Positions 8,430-15,541 of a DNA stretch of 38,605 nucleotides are shown piece after piece (within the stretch, counting starts at the first letter, position 1; each line of letters starts with the position of its first letter). Where the stretch lies: NCBI GenBank assembly GCA_004376295.1, contig SOJZ01000035.1:1-38605 (forward strand). The letters are read 5' to 3'. The position numbers and the translations under genes are program-made. The notes beneath the pieces were generated by a model. It made no database searches. It worked only from the letters and a program-made list of their open reading frames with translations, and had not been told where the DNA came from. The DNA is from Candidatus Bathyarchaeota archaeon (GTDB lineage Archaea > Thermoproteota > Bathyarchaeia > Bathyarchaeales > Bathyarchaeaceae).

Positions 8430-8462
8430 AACATAGAAAACGGTTTCATCTGGTGACATTAT

Positions 8463-9887
8463 TTGGGCTTAACTCTTGAAGAAGTTTGTGCAGATGTTCT
8501 GAAAAGGGTCACTCCAAGCAGTGAAGAAAGAAAGCGTATTCTCGAGTTAGCCGACAGGCTGGTAAACAAAGTAACAACTGCGGCTAAAGAAGCTGGGATA
8601 GACGCCAAGGTGCGGGTAGAGGGCTCAGTTGCAAAAGACACTTGGCTGAGCGAAGAGCCGGACATAGACATTTTCATACGGGTGCCAACCACCCTAACAC
8701 GCGAATCGTTTGGAACCACTTGCCTAAAAATCGCTAGAAAAGCCACTGAGGGTTTCAAGCAGATTGAAAGATTCGCCGAGCACCCCTATCTTGAGTCTAT
8801 AGTCGACGAGGTGCGAGTGAACATTGTTCCGTGTTATCAAGTCAAGCGGGGTGAATGGATCAGCGCCACCGATAGAACTCCGTTTCACACAGATTATGTG
8901 AAGCCCCTTTTGGATGAAACAATACGTGGAGAAATCAGGCTCTTAAAGAAATTCATGAAGGGCATCGGCGTTTACGGCGCCGAGATAAAGATCGGCGGGT
9001 TCAGCGGATACCTCTGCGAACTTCTCACCCTAAACTACGGATCGTTTATAGAAGTTTTGAAAGCAATAGCGGACTGGAAGGAAAAAAGAATCATTGATTA
9101 TGAAGGGTATTATAAGGGAAGAGAAAAAGAGGCAGGAAGAATTTTTGAAGGACCGCTTGTTTTTGTGGATCCTGTTGATAAGGGAAGAAATGTGGCAGCA
9201 GCGGTGAGAAAGGAAAGGCTGGATGAGCTTATTGTTGCGGCAAGGGCGTTTCTTCAAAGTCTCAGTCTGAGATTCTTTTATCCAAAAGATGTCAAAATCT
9301 TGAATGCTAAAGGGCTGGTCAGTGCTATAAAAACTCGTGGATCAACCATCGTTTTTGTAAAATTCGGAGAGGTGAAAGTAGTATCAGACGTTCTGTGGGG
9401 TCAACTCTACAAATCTCAACGGTCGCTGTGTAAAATGCTTCAACAACACGATTTCAACGTCGTTCGTGATGTTGCTTGGAGCGATGAAGAAAACCTGAAC
9501 TTATTTATCTTCGAGGTAGAACAGCGTTTCCTTCCACTTATGAAGAAACATTTAGGGCCTCCTATCAGGAAAAGAGCAGAGTGTAAGAGGTTTTTGCAGA
9601 AACACGTTGGAGCGTCGCACACGATTTCGGGACCATACGTAGAAGCAGGTCGCTGGATGGTGGAAATAAAACGAAAATACACAGATGTGGTGAAATTGTT
9701 CACCGAGAAATTAAGGGAAGGCGGAAGGCATGTTGGTGTAGCATATCTAATTTCTCAAACTATTCCAAGCAGTCTCGAAGTTTTGGTGAACGAAGAAGTC
9801 GTGAGACTGTATTCATCTAGTCCCGAATTTGCGAAGTTTCTAATAGAATATCTGAAAGGAAAGCCCAGATGGCTTGAGCGAAAATAG
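8463..9887 (+). CDS. cca: CCA tRNA nucleotidyltransferase, archaeal class I
   Basis: Adds or repairs the 3' CCA of tRNA without a nucleic acid template. The 474-residue size and order fit the archaeal class I enzyme: nucleotidyltransferase motif GSVAKDTWLSEEPDIDIF (Gly54-Ser55, Asp67 and Asp69), a third carboxylate strand near RVNIVPCY, a central IGGFSGYLCELL segment, then FVDPVDKGRNVAAAV and a C-terminal tail/body domain. The start is TTG with GGTGA six bases upstream (8452-8456). It lies behind thpR and ends 19 bp from the 3' end of a convergent tRNA-Pro gene that already encodes CCA. Confidence 0.95.
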   Translation: MGLTLEEVCADVLKRVTPSSEERKRILELADRLVNKVTTAAKEAGIDAKVRVEGSVAKDTWLSEEPDIDIFIRVPTTLTRESFGTTCLKIARKATEGFKQIERFAEHPYLESIVDEVRVNIVPCYQVKRGEWISATDRTPFHTDYVKPLLDETIRGEIRLLKKFMKGIGVYGAEIKIGGFSGYLCELLTLNYGSFIEVLKAIADWKEKRIIDYEGYYKGREKEAGRIFEGPLVFVDPVDKGRNVAAAVRKERLDELIVAARAFLQSLSLRFFYPKDVKILNAKGLVSAIKTRGSTIVFVKFGEVKVVSDVLWGQLYKSQRSLCKMLQQHDFNVVRDVAWSDEENLNLFIFEVEQRFLPLMKKHLGPPIRKRAECKRFLQKHVGASHTISGPYVEAGRWMVEIKRKYTDVVKLFTEKLREGGRHVGVAYLISQTIPSSLEVLVNEEVVRLYSSSPEFAKFLIEYLKGKPRWLERK

Positions 9888-9906
9888 AAGTTTCTTGTAG
9901 TTTTTC

Positions 9907-9985
9907 TGGTGGGGTCGCGGGGATTTGAACCCCGGATCTCGCACACCCCAAGCGCGAATCTTAGACCAAACTGGACCACGACCCC
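9907..9985 (-). tRNA. tRNA-Pro (anticodon GGG), CCA encoded
   Basis: Hand folding gives a complete cloverleaf on the minus strand. The 7-bp acceptor is GGGGTCG/CGACCCC, the D-loop has GG, and the anticodon stem CGCGC/GTGCG (one G-U) closes loop TTGGGGT with anticodon GGG. The T-arm CGGGG-TTCAAAT-CCCCG is perfect and the discriminator is A. The body is 76 nt (9910-9985) with no intron. CCA directly follows the discriminator at 9907-9909 (TGG on plus). The D-stem has one weak C-A pair. The gene is convergent with cca. Confidence 0.95.
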
Positions 9986-10020
9986 ACGCTCTGCACATCA
10001 GCTTTTTGTTAGTTGCCTTT

Positions 10021-10803
10021 CTAAACCTTACGGAGTTTGCATGTGTTCAAGATGTTTTCGAAGTTTTCCCGTGTGCGTTCTCGCTTATAGTTTCTCAAGG
10101 TCTCTATTAGTTGTGCTTTATCGATTTTACCGAGTTTCCTCTTTATCATCTTTGCGACACGGCTTCCCAAGAAGAGATATTGACAGATTGAGGTTACGTT
10201 GGAAACTCTTCGGTTGACGCTGGCGGTTTCGAAATCTACTATGCAAGGTTCGTCATTCATGCGTACTAGAATGTGTTTTGGGGCTGTGCTCAACTCTCCA
10301 TGGTCTAAGCCTTCTTCGTCCAGTCTCCAGCACTGTTCCAAGACGTTTCGCAAGACCTGTCGAATCCTAGCCGTCGTTCCCTTCCCACTTGACATTTCAA
10401 CCCATTTTGGAAGCAAGGGGCCTTCAATAAACTCCATTAGAAGGAAGTTCTCGGTGACATCGAACAGATTTGGACCAACCTCGATAGCGTTTGCTTTTCT
10501 CAACATTTCCGCTTCGTGTTGCATCCCAGCTCTATCTGCGTCTACCCTGCGAATTTTCAATGCAACTTTTCCTCGGTCCGTGTGAGTGATGACTACTATG
10601 CCTACGCAGCCTTTACCTAAAACTGGCACGTTAAAAGCTGTTTTTCCTCCAGAGAACTCTAATGTCTCAATGCCGAGCCTCTTTAGCTCCTCAAGACGCT
10701 TTCTTAATTCCTTCAAATCATATTTTGGATAACACAAGACTCGAGCGTATTTCTCTTTATTGAGTTGCTCTAGAGGGATTTGTTCGTTTTGATGCAACAA
10801 CAC
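10021..10803 (-). CDS. Archaeal RIO/Bud32-like Ser/Thr protein kinase homologue (COG2112 type)
   Basis: A 260-residue predicted kinase. A glycine-rich loop (LGKGCVGIV, 62-70) is followed by the ATP-anchoring Lys83 (VALKIRR), a C-helix glutamate, a catalytic-loop-like segment HGELSTAPKHILV (168-180), and DFE at 190-192 in place of DFG. The catalytic loop has Glu where HxD kinases have Asp (HGE), so activity is plausible but not certain. The N-terminal 55 residues (LKELRKRLEELKRLG) form a separate helical part. The start is GTG; a TATA-like TTTATCT about 30 bp upstream suggests a near-leaderless transcript. I recognise the group from archaeal predicted kinases; its target is unknown. Confidence 0.75.
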   Translation of the reverse strand: MLLHQNEQIPLEQLNKEKYARVLCYPKYDLKELRKRLEELKRLGIETLEFSGGKTAFNVPVLGKGCVGIVVITHTDRGKVALKIRRVDADRAGMQHEAEMLRKANAIEVGPNLFDVTENFLLMEFIEGPLLPKWVEMSSGKGTTARIRQVLRNVLEQCWRLDEEGLDHGELSTAPKHILVRMNDEPCIVDFETASVNRRVSNVTSICQYLFLGSRVAKMIKRKLGKIDKAQLIETLRNYKRERTRENFENILNTCKLRKV

Positions 10804-11274
10804 TCTTCAGCTTAATGATAAGGTTTCAGAGAGATAAAGCATACTAGAAAATTGCTGTTGAAGCAGTTCAGCGATTTAGAGCGGTGATACAAAAAATAGT
10901 TGTCTATCTATCGAGTTTCATATTTTCTAAGTATACATGGATAAAAATGTCAGGTTCTTACATGAGTATTGTTGAAAGGAATCTTTAATTGTTCTCTACC
11001 AAATCGTCCATGTATTACTCTAAGATATACGACCCTAAGATGTTTGCAAAAAATATATATAGAAATGAACATACAAACTTTGTTCCCGATGAAGGGGATG
11101 CGTGTATAAAGAAAACTCTCCTTTCTCTTTCAGGGCTTATTTTTAAAGCCTAACACGCATTCCCAGAGTATCTTTTCTCACTTCTAGAATTTCAAGTTTA
11201 TGGAGGAATCTTCTATATCTAATTAAATCTAAAGTTACATTTGAAAGCGTGATTACCTTAGTGAGGCGGTGGAT
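10804..11274. other. Long intergenic region with inverted repeats
   Basis: A 470-bp stretch without a convincing open reading frame. The left 40 bp hold the kinase promoter (TTTATCT on minus near 10832-10838). A perfect 9-bp inverted repeat, ATACATGGA (10933-10941) and TCCATGTAT (11007-11015), encloses 65 bp. A TATA-like AATATATATA run (11050-11060) precedes a possible structured RNA at 11094-11164. A second AT-rich box at 11211-11228 may be the promoter of the downstream SAM hydroxide adenosyltransferase gene, which has GAGGCGGTGG just before its start. Confidence 0.5.
11094..11164 (+). ncRNA. Possible structured RNA or leader element
   Basis: The sequence GGGGATGCGTGT (11094-11105) pairs fully with ACACGCATTCCC (11153-11164), one G-U included, giving a 12-bp closing stem. 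Inside it are a hairpin GGGCTT/AAGCCT (11133-11138 with 11146-11151, one G-U) and a weaker AAAGA/TCTTT pairing (11108-11112 with 11126-11130). A TATA-like box about 35 bp upstream could start transcription just before the stem. No known RNA family was recognised. It may be a free RNA or part of a long leader of the gene at 11275. The structure was found by eye and has no covariation support yet. Confidence 0.35.
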
Positions 11275-12174
11275 ATGTCACAACTTAATGAAAGGGGTAA
11301 AAGGCATAGTTCGAAAAGTATTATGAACTCAGGAAAGGAAAGAAATACGGAGACTATGAGGTTAACTATACCGCTTATAACGTTGCTTTCAGATTTTGGT
11401 GTAAAAGACCCATACGTAGCAGAAATGAAGGCGGTGACGCTTTCTATCTGTCCCGAGGCACGTATCATAGACATAAGTCATCAGGTTGAAAAGTTCAACA
11501 TATACATGGGCGCCTTTGTGCTTGCTTCTGCAGCGTCATATTTTCCAGTGGGCACAGTTCACGTGGCTGTTGTAGATCCTGGAGTTGGAACCAAGCGGCG
11601 TCCTCTCATCGTTGAAACTAAACGTTATTTCTACGTGGGTCCCGATAACGGTCTCCTCATGCTTTCTGCTCAAAAGGAAGGAATACGCCATGTTTATAAC
11701 ATTAGCAACCCGCACTACATGCTTCCAACGATTTCACGAACTTTTCATGGTAGAGACATTTTCGCTCCAGCAGCCGCACACCTCGCTAAAGGATGCACCC
11801 CCTCTGAGTTTGGTTCAGAAATCCATGACTTTTTGATCCCTAGATTTGTGAAGCCCCGAATGGGAAAAGGCGGTTTGCTCGGAGAGGTTCTTTACATAGA
11901 TGATTTTGGCAACGTAGTCAGCAACATCTCAACAAAGGATCTTGAAGAGGTTGGTATGGAAGAGGGTTGCCTAGTTTACGTGAAGTTTAGAAAAAAAGTG
12001 TCAAAGTTGAAGTTTTGCCCAGCTTATGGAAAGGTTCCAGTCAAAGCGCCGTTGGCACTCATCGGAAGCAGCGATTTTCTGGAAATCTCCGTAAATCAGG
12101 GGAACGCCTCTGAAACGTTTAAGGTGAAAATAGGGGATCCCATTTGTGTGTCTCTTTTCTCGCCTGCTCGCTAG
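11275..12174 (+). CDS. SAM hydroxide adenosyltransferase / DUF62 family
   Basis: The family hydrolyses S-adenosylmethionine to adenosine and methionine and is related to SAM-dependent fluorinase/chlorinase. Family motifs: ITLLSDFGVKDPYVAEMKA, VAVVDPGVGTKRRPLIVE (supplying the Asp and Arg of the Asp-Arg-His triad of hydroxide-using enzymes), VGPDNGLL, and FHGRDIFAPAAAHLA (the His). The C-terminal barrel region includes YIDDFGNVVSNIS. That pattern favours the hydrolase over a halogenase. Conserved homology begins only at about the ATG at 11356, which would give 272 residues; GTG 11269 or ATG 11275 has the better ribosome binding site (GAGGCGGTGG) but adds a basic, low-homology extension of about 27 residues. 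Confidence 0.88.
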   Translation: MSQLNERGKRHSSKSIMNSGKERNTETMRLTIPLITLLSDFGVKDPYVAEMKAVTLSICPEARIIDISHQVEKFNIYMGAFVLASAASYFPVGTVHVAVVDPGVGTKRRPLIVETKRYFYVGPDNGLLMLSAQKEGIRHVYNISNPHYMLPTISRTFHGRDIFAPAAAHLAKGCTPSEFGSEIHDFLIPRFVKPRMGKGGLLGEVLYIDDFGNVVSNISTKDLEEVGMEEGCLVYVKFRKKVSKLKFCPAYGKVPVKAPLALIGSSDFLEISVNQGNASETFKVKIGDPICVSLFSPAR

Positions 12175-12229
12175 TTTCAGAAGACAAGGCCCTCAGGTCT
12201 CGTTGAGCTTTCATTTTTTTATATTAGAG

Positions 12230-12850
12230 CTATTTCTCAATCAGGATGCCATTGTTGGCGATAACCACTGTTTTTCCTTTTCTCGACACTATGATCTCTT
12301 GGGGGCGTTTCAAAACGCTTTGGCTTCCTTTTGATATATAGACCTTCTTTTCCGACTTGTATACCAGCTTGTCGTTTTTTGAGACTAAAATATCTAATTT
12401 GTCTTCTTCATTCAGAAATGCGAACAATCGAGAGTCTTTTCCATTGAAGTCTACGTGGCATTGTTTTTCTTTCAACAAGCGTCCACAGAGTTCTTCTGCA
12501 TGCTCTATAAAGGCGTCTACTCTTTCGTAACCTGCATTTTGTAGATCAGAGGCATCAGCATTACCTAAATTGTCTTTGATTTCCTCAGCTCCTCCAAGCA
12601 TCATAAATGGGTGTTTCAAGTCTTTGACTGTGGGTTTCCCGACGGCTCCTTTCGTTGTCTCAATAATCGAGTCTACCACGAGTTTACCTGCCCCGTGGAA
12701 AACATATCCCTGAACCTTTTCGTCAATTAGTATAGGGAGAGCTAAGGTGCCTTCTAGGGCATCCACAACGCATCTTTCGTTCTTCAACAGCGTTGTGTCT
12801 TCGACAATCTTTAGAGGTTCATTGCTAAGTTTATAATTTGGATATTTCAT
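12230..12850 (-). CDS. Unknown protein cotranscribed with a coiled-coil wHTH regulator
   Basis: I do not recognise this 206-residue protein. It has no signal peptide or membrane segment. The C-terminal third is beta-rich (DKLDILVSKNDKLVYKSEKK, then KTVVIANNGILIEK); the middle is helical and acidic (YERVDAFIEHAEELCGRLL). Three cysteines are scattered, without a zinc-site spacing. The GYVFHGAGKLVVDSIIETTKGAVGKP segment could be a ligand or membrane-lipid contact, but that is a guess. Its ATG overlaps the stop of the upstream wHTH gene by four bases, so the two proteins probably work together, for example as sensor and regulator. It is convergent with the SAM hydroxide adenosyltransferase gene. 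Confidence 0.7.
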   Translation of the reverse strand: MKYPNYKLSNEPLKIVEDTTLLKNERCVVDALEGTLALPILIDEKVQGYVFHGAGKLVVDSIIETTKGAVGKPTVKDLKHPFMMLGGAEEIKDNLGNADASDLQNAGYERVDAFIEHAEELCGRLLKEKQCHVDFNGKDSRLFAFLNEEDKLDILVSKNDKLVYKSEKKVYISKGSQSVLKRPQEIIVSRKGKTVVIANNGILIEK

Positions 12851-13410
12851 TCTGGTTCCAGTTCCTTCTCAATGAACCTTGCGATTTTTTTCGCCATTTT
12901 GTACGCCATTCTTCCGGGTATGGTAATTAGATATCTTCCTCTAACCTTCTCTTGAGCTACTAAACCAGCCTTTTCAAGAACGTCGAGATGGCTGGAAAGC
13001 GTGCTAGCGGTGATTTCAAAAAGTTTGTCTTGCAGTTCACTAATGTACCGTCCACCGTACATAAGTTCCCCTAGAATCCTCAGCCTATACTCGTTTCCGA
13101 GGGCGCTCATTGCAGAAGCCGCTTTTGCAGGGTCAGTTTTGACCACATCTTCTTTGCGTCTTCCTCTAGACACCCTTACGCCGTGTGGGCCGATAAACAC
13201 GGACCTTTCAAGTTCGCCGCTGATTCCTTCTGCCACGCCTTCCATAATGTCCCCAACGTAGTCGTGTATTTTTTCCCCCATGTCTATATGAAAAAGTCGA
13301 GGCTTCTTTCGCAGTCTATCCGACATCTCGCTTAGCTCGCTTAGTTGTTCCTTCATATTGGCTAGTTCTTCCTTGAGCTTTTTCATTTCATCTTTCAATT
13401 CTTCCGACAT
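12847..13410 (-). CDS. Coiled-coil plus ArsR-like winged-helix regulator
   Basis: A 187-residue protein with two parts. Residues 1-35 are a strongly charged coiled coil (heptads in EELKDEMKKLKEELANMKEQLSEL). After a linker with a GEKIHDYVGDIMEGVAEGI amphipathic stretch, residues about 95-187 form a winged helix: SALGNEYRLRILGELMYG, ISELQDKL, recognition helix ASTLSSHLDVLEKAGLV, wing VRGRYLITIPGR. The coiled coil suggests dimers or higher oligomers. The gene is first in a two-gene operon and its promoter carries a perfect 11-bp inverted repeat across the expected transcript start, so autoregulation is likely. GGTTGAG upstream of the ATG serves as a weak ribosome binding site. Confidence 0.85.
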   Translation of the reverse strand: MSEELKDEMKKLKEELANMKEQLSELSEMSDRLRKKPRLFHIDMGEKIHDYVGDIMEGVAEGISGELERSVFIGPHGVRVSRGRRKEDVVKTDPAKAASAMSALGNEYRLRILGELMYGGRYISELQDKLFEITASTLSSHLDVLEKAGLVAQEKVRGRYLITIPGRMAYKMAKKIARFIEKELEPE

Positions 13411-13446
13411 TTTTATCTCAACCTTTTTCTAATCGTATTTTGTCGT

Positions 13447-13488
13447 TTTCTATTAGATAAACGTCTAATAGAAATAGAGCAATATAAA
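13447..13488 (-). promoter_or_regulatory. Operator and TATA box of the coiled-coil wHTH operon
   Basis: A perfect inverted repeat TTTCTATTAGA-N6-TCTAATAGAAA spans 13447-13474. A TATA box (TTTATAT on minus, 13482-13488) would place the transcript start near 13460, inside the repeat. This layout is classic for a repressor that blocks its own promoter. The spacer length (6 bp) equals that of the repeat in front of the other ArsR-like gene at 508-525. Confidence 0.65.
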
Positions 13489-13582
13489 TGTTTCTTTCAA
13501 AAATAGTGAAGTCAAATTGACAAAGATCAGGAAACTCCATCAAAGCACTGGAATTTGAACTCGTTAAAAAATTATAGAAACC

Positions 13583-14107
13583 TCAAGTGTTTGCCGATGA
13601 AATTTTATCTGTTTTAGCCGCCTCCTGCAACCTTTCTACGCCGCGAATTTCCTTGACGGATTTACTTACTGTCCTCGGAACAAGTTCTTCCCAATCTTTA
13701 TCTTCTTCCATCATTCTCCTAATTTTTCTAGCAGAATAACGTCCAAACATGGGATGTTCTTTCACAGGGATTTCAAAAAGGTCAAAACATTGTTTTACCC
13801 AAAGGCTTCTTGTGAAAACAACGTCGAATTTTGCTTTGTTTAAAATGCTCTTAACCCAACGTTCACAATTAAAGACGTCAGGAATCCCGATTATTTCATA
13901 TATTTCTTCTTTAACACTTTCTTTTTCTAAAGACTTTTTGATCATCTCTTTTCTTTCTTCAAATGTAAATGGGTTTCTTTTAGTAAAGGATCCCTGTGAG
14001 CTTCCTATTACGACAGTTACGTTTTCACATCTTTCTAAGATCCATTTTATGGCTTTTAGATGCCCCAGATGAAAAGGTTGAAACCTCCCCACGAATAGGC
14101 CCTTCAC
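13583..14107 (-). CDS. nadM: Nicotinamide-nucleotide adenylyltransferase, archaeal NadM
   Basis: Joins NMN and ATP to NAD. The 174-residue length and motifs fit archaeal NadM: GRFQPFHLGHLKAI (7-20) with the nucleotidyltransferase HxGH (His13-His16), TVVIGSSQGSFTKRNPFTFEER, and the C-terminal phosphate-binding segment GRYSARKIRRMM. The ATG is at 14107, 28 bp behind the pncC stop codon on the same strand, so an NMN amidohydrolase and an NMN adenylyltransferase are cotranscribed. The C-terminus extends about 25 residues past the RRMM helix (SKSVKEIRGVERLQEAAK). Confidence 0.95.
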   Translation of the reverse strand: MKGLFVGRFQPFHLGHLKAIKWILERCENVTVVIGSSQGSFTKRNPFTFEERKEMIKKSLEKESVKEEIYEIIGIPDVFNCERWVKSILNKAKFDVVFTRSLWVKQCFDLFEIPVKEHPMFGRYSARKIRRMMEEDKDWEELVPRTVSKSVKEIRGVERLQEAAKTDKISSANT

Positions 14108-14135
14108 AGTTCTTCGCCACTTTTTAAATAGCTAT

Positions 14136-14618
14136 TCATAATTTCAATAAATATTTCTTCAGTGTGCTTAAAGCTGCATCTGAGAAAGTCTTTTTATTTT
14201 CATCTCGATTTCCATGAAAAATATATTTTTTAGATATAAGAACATCTTTGATTGCCAATCCTATATAGACTAGACCAACAGGTTTTTCTGAAGTACCACC
14301 GCCAGGTCCAGCAATGCCGGTAGACGCCAAGCCTATATCAACGTCCATTTCTCTTCTGACTCCCTGAGCCATCTCTTTACTAGTTTCAGAGCTCACCGCC
14401 CCATAATTTCTGAGGGTACTTTCCTTAACGGCTAAAAGATTCGTTTTTACTTTGTCACTATAAGAAATTATAGATCCTTCAAAATATTCAGAGCTGCCCG
14501 GAATATTTGTTATTCTATGCGATATTAACCCTCCTGTAGCCGATTCAGCGACACCCATCTTTAATTTATGCTTCCGTAACAAGTCTCCAATCTCTTCTTC
14601 CAGCAACTTTTCTTTCAC
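14136..14618 (-). CDS. pncC: Nicotinamide-nucleotide amidohydrolase, CinA C-terminal type
   Basis: PncC converts NMN to nicotinic acid mononucleotide and ammonia. The protein is the stand-alone CinA C-terminal domain of about 160 residues: GVAESATGGLISHRI, FEGSIISYSDKVKTNLL, GAVSSETSKEMAQGVR and STGIAGPGGGTSEKPVGLVYIG. The start at GTG 14618 is preferred because AGAGGG sits seven to twelve bases upstream; a TTG at 14633 would add five residues that include that site. Operon with nadM. Together they interconvert the NMN branch of NAD synthesis or salvage. Activity of the archaeal branch members is less documented than in bacteria. Confidence 0.92.
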   Translation of the reverse strand: MKEKLLEEEIGDLLRKHKLKMGVAESATGGLISHRITNIPGSSEYFEGSIISYSDKVKTNLLAVKESTLRNYGAVSSETSKEMAQGVRREMDVDIGLASTGIAGPGGGTSEKPVGLVYIGLAIKDVLISKKYIFHGNRDENKKTFSDAALSTLKKYLLKL

Positions 14619-14864
14619 ACTAATCCCTCTCAAAATGATGATAATTGAAAAGAAGCCCTAAAAAGTTTTCCAACGAGGAAATCAAAGACCTTTTCGCTTT
14701 CCACGGCAACGACGTACCAGATTCCACCGATTCTCAGCAACAAACGTAGATCACGTTAACTCCTCAGATCTATGCTAAAGATTTGAAGATAAACTTTTTC
14801 GGCGTTTAGTCTATCGGAAAGTTTAAAATTTTGTGGTTAAGTTTAATAGTCCCCTGACCTGTTA

Positions 14865-15506
14865 GTGCATAAAATGGAGGAAACAAACTTGGATGAACGA
14901 TCGCAACCACGATATCTCTATGTCCCGGGCGCCACTACTATAGGTGTCGTCTGCTCGGACGGGGTGATACTAGCCTCCGAAAAGAGGGTTTCATACGGCT
15001 ACATGGTAGTTAGCCGAGTTGGAAAGAAGGTTTTCAAGATAACCGACAAAATTGGTGCAGCATGTGCAGGATTGGTTTCTGACATGCAAGTCTTGGTTCG
15101 TGAAGTGGAGGCTTACGCGAACCTTTTCAGTCTCGACGCGGGAAGACCGATGCCTGTCAAGTCTGCTGCCAAGTTGATGTCTAACTTGCTCTTCAATCGA
15201 CGGTTGGCACCACTGATTACCCAAACACTCATAGGTGGAATCGACGAAGATGGAGCCGCCCTTTACTCACTAGACATATTAGGATCGCTCATCCCCGACA
15301 AATATGCCGTGGTGGGCTCTGGAGCAGCAATTGCTGTTGGGGTCTTAGAGGAAGGATACAAAGAGAATATGCCAGTCGAGGAAGCGAAAGCGCTTGTGGT
15401 TAGAGCCATAAAATCAGCGGTAAGCCGAGATATCATGAGCGGCGACGGTGCGGATTTTTTCACCATCACCAAAGAAGGAATCCGAGAAGAGTCCTCAAAG
15501 TTTTAG
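14865..15506 (+). CDS. psmB: Proteasome beta subunit homologue with Ala at the catalytic Thr1 position
   Basis: A 213-residue 20S proteasome beta-type Ntn-hydrolase. Family features: ASEKRVSYGY, KKVFKI, AGLVSDMQVLVR, TLIGGIDEDGAALYSLD, VGSGAAIAVGVLEEGY and SRDIMSG. The processing site of active subunits is normally Gly|Thr-Thr-Thr-V-G. Here the codons read G22-A23-T24-T25-I26-G27, so position 1 is Ala (GCC at 14931-14933). The register is fixed by Glu39 and Lys55, which fall exactly where Glu17 and Lys33 fall in Thermoplasma numbering. Such a subunit should be neither self-processed nor proteolytic. It is probably a structural partner of an active beta subunit elsewhere. The start may be GTG 14865 or ATG 14874; a TATA-like TTTAAAAT lies at 14822-14829. 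Confidence 0.93.
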   Translation: MHKMEETNLDERSQPRYLYVPGATTIGVVCSDGVILASEKRVSYGYMVVSRVGKKVFKITDKIGAACAGLVSDMQVLVREVEAYANLFSLDAGRPMPVKSAAKLMSNLLFNRRLAPLITQTLIGGIDEDGAALYSLDILGSLIPDKYAVVGSGAAIAVGVLEEGYKENMPVEEAKALVVRAIKSAVSRDIMSGDGADFFTITKEGIREESSKF

Positions 15507-15541
15507 CATTCAGCCACTAGTATGAAGCAGTGTTTCTACAT

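Noticed and set aside
11085-11170. C/D-box or H/ACA-type guide RNA at the structured intergenic element
   Set aside because: GATGAA only partly fits a C box and no D box (CTGA) follows; the inner loops are too uneven for a pseudouridylation pocket, although AGA follows the stem.
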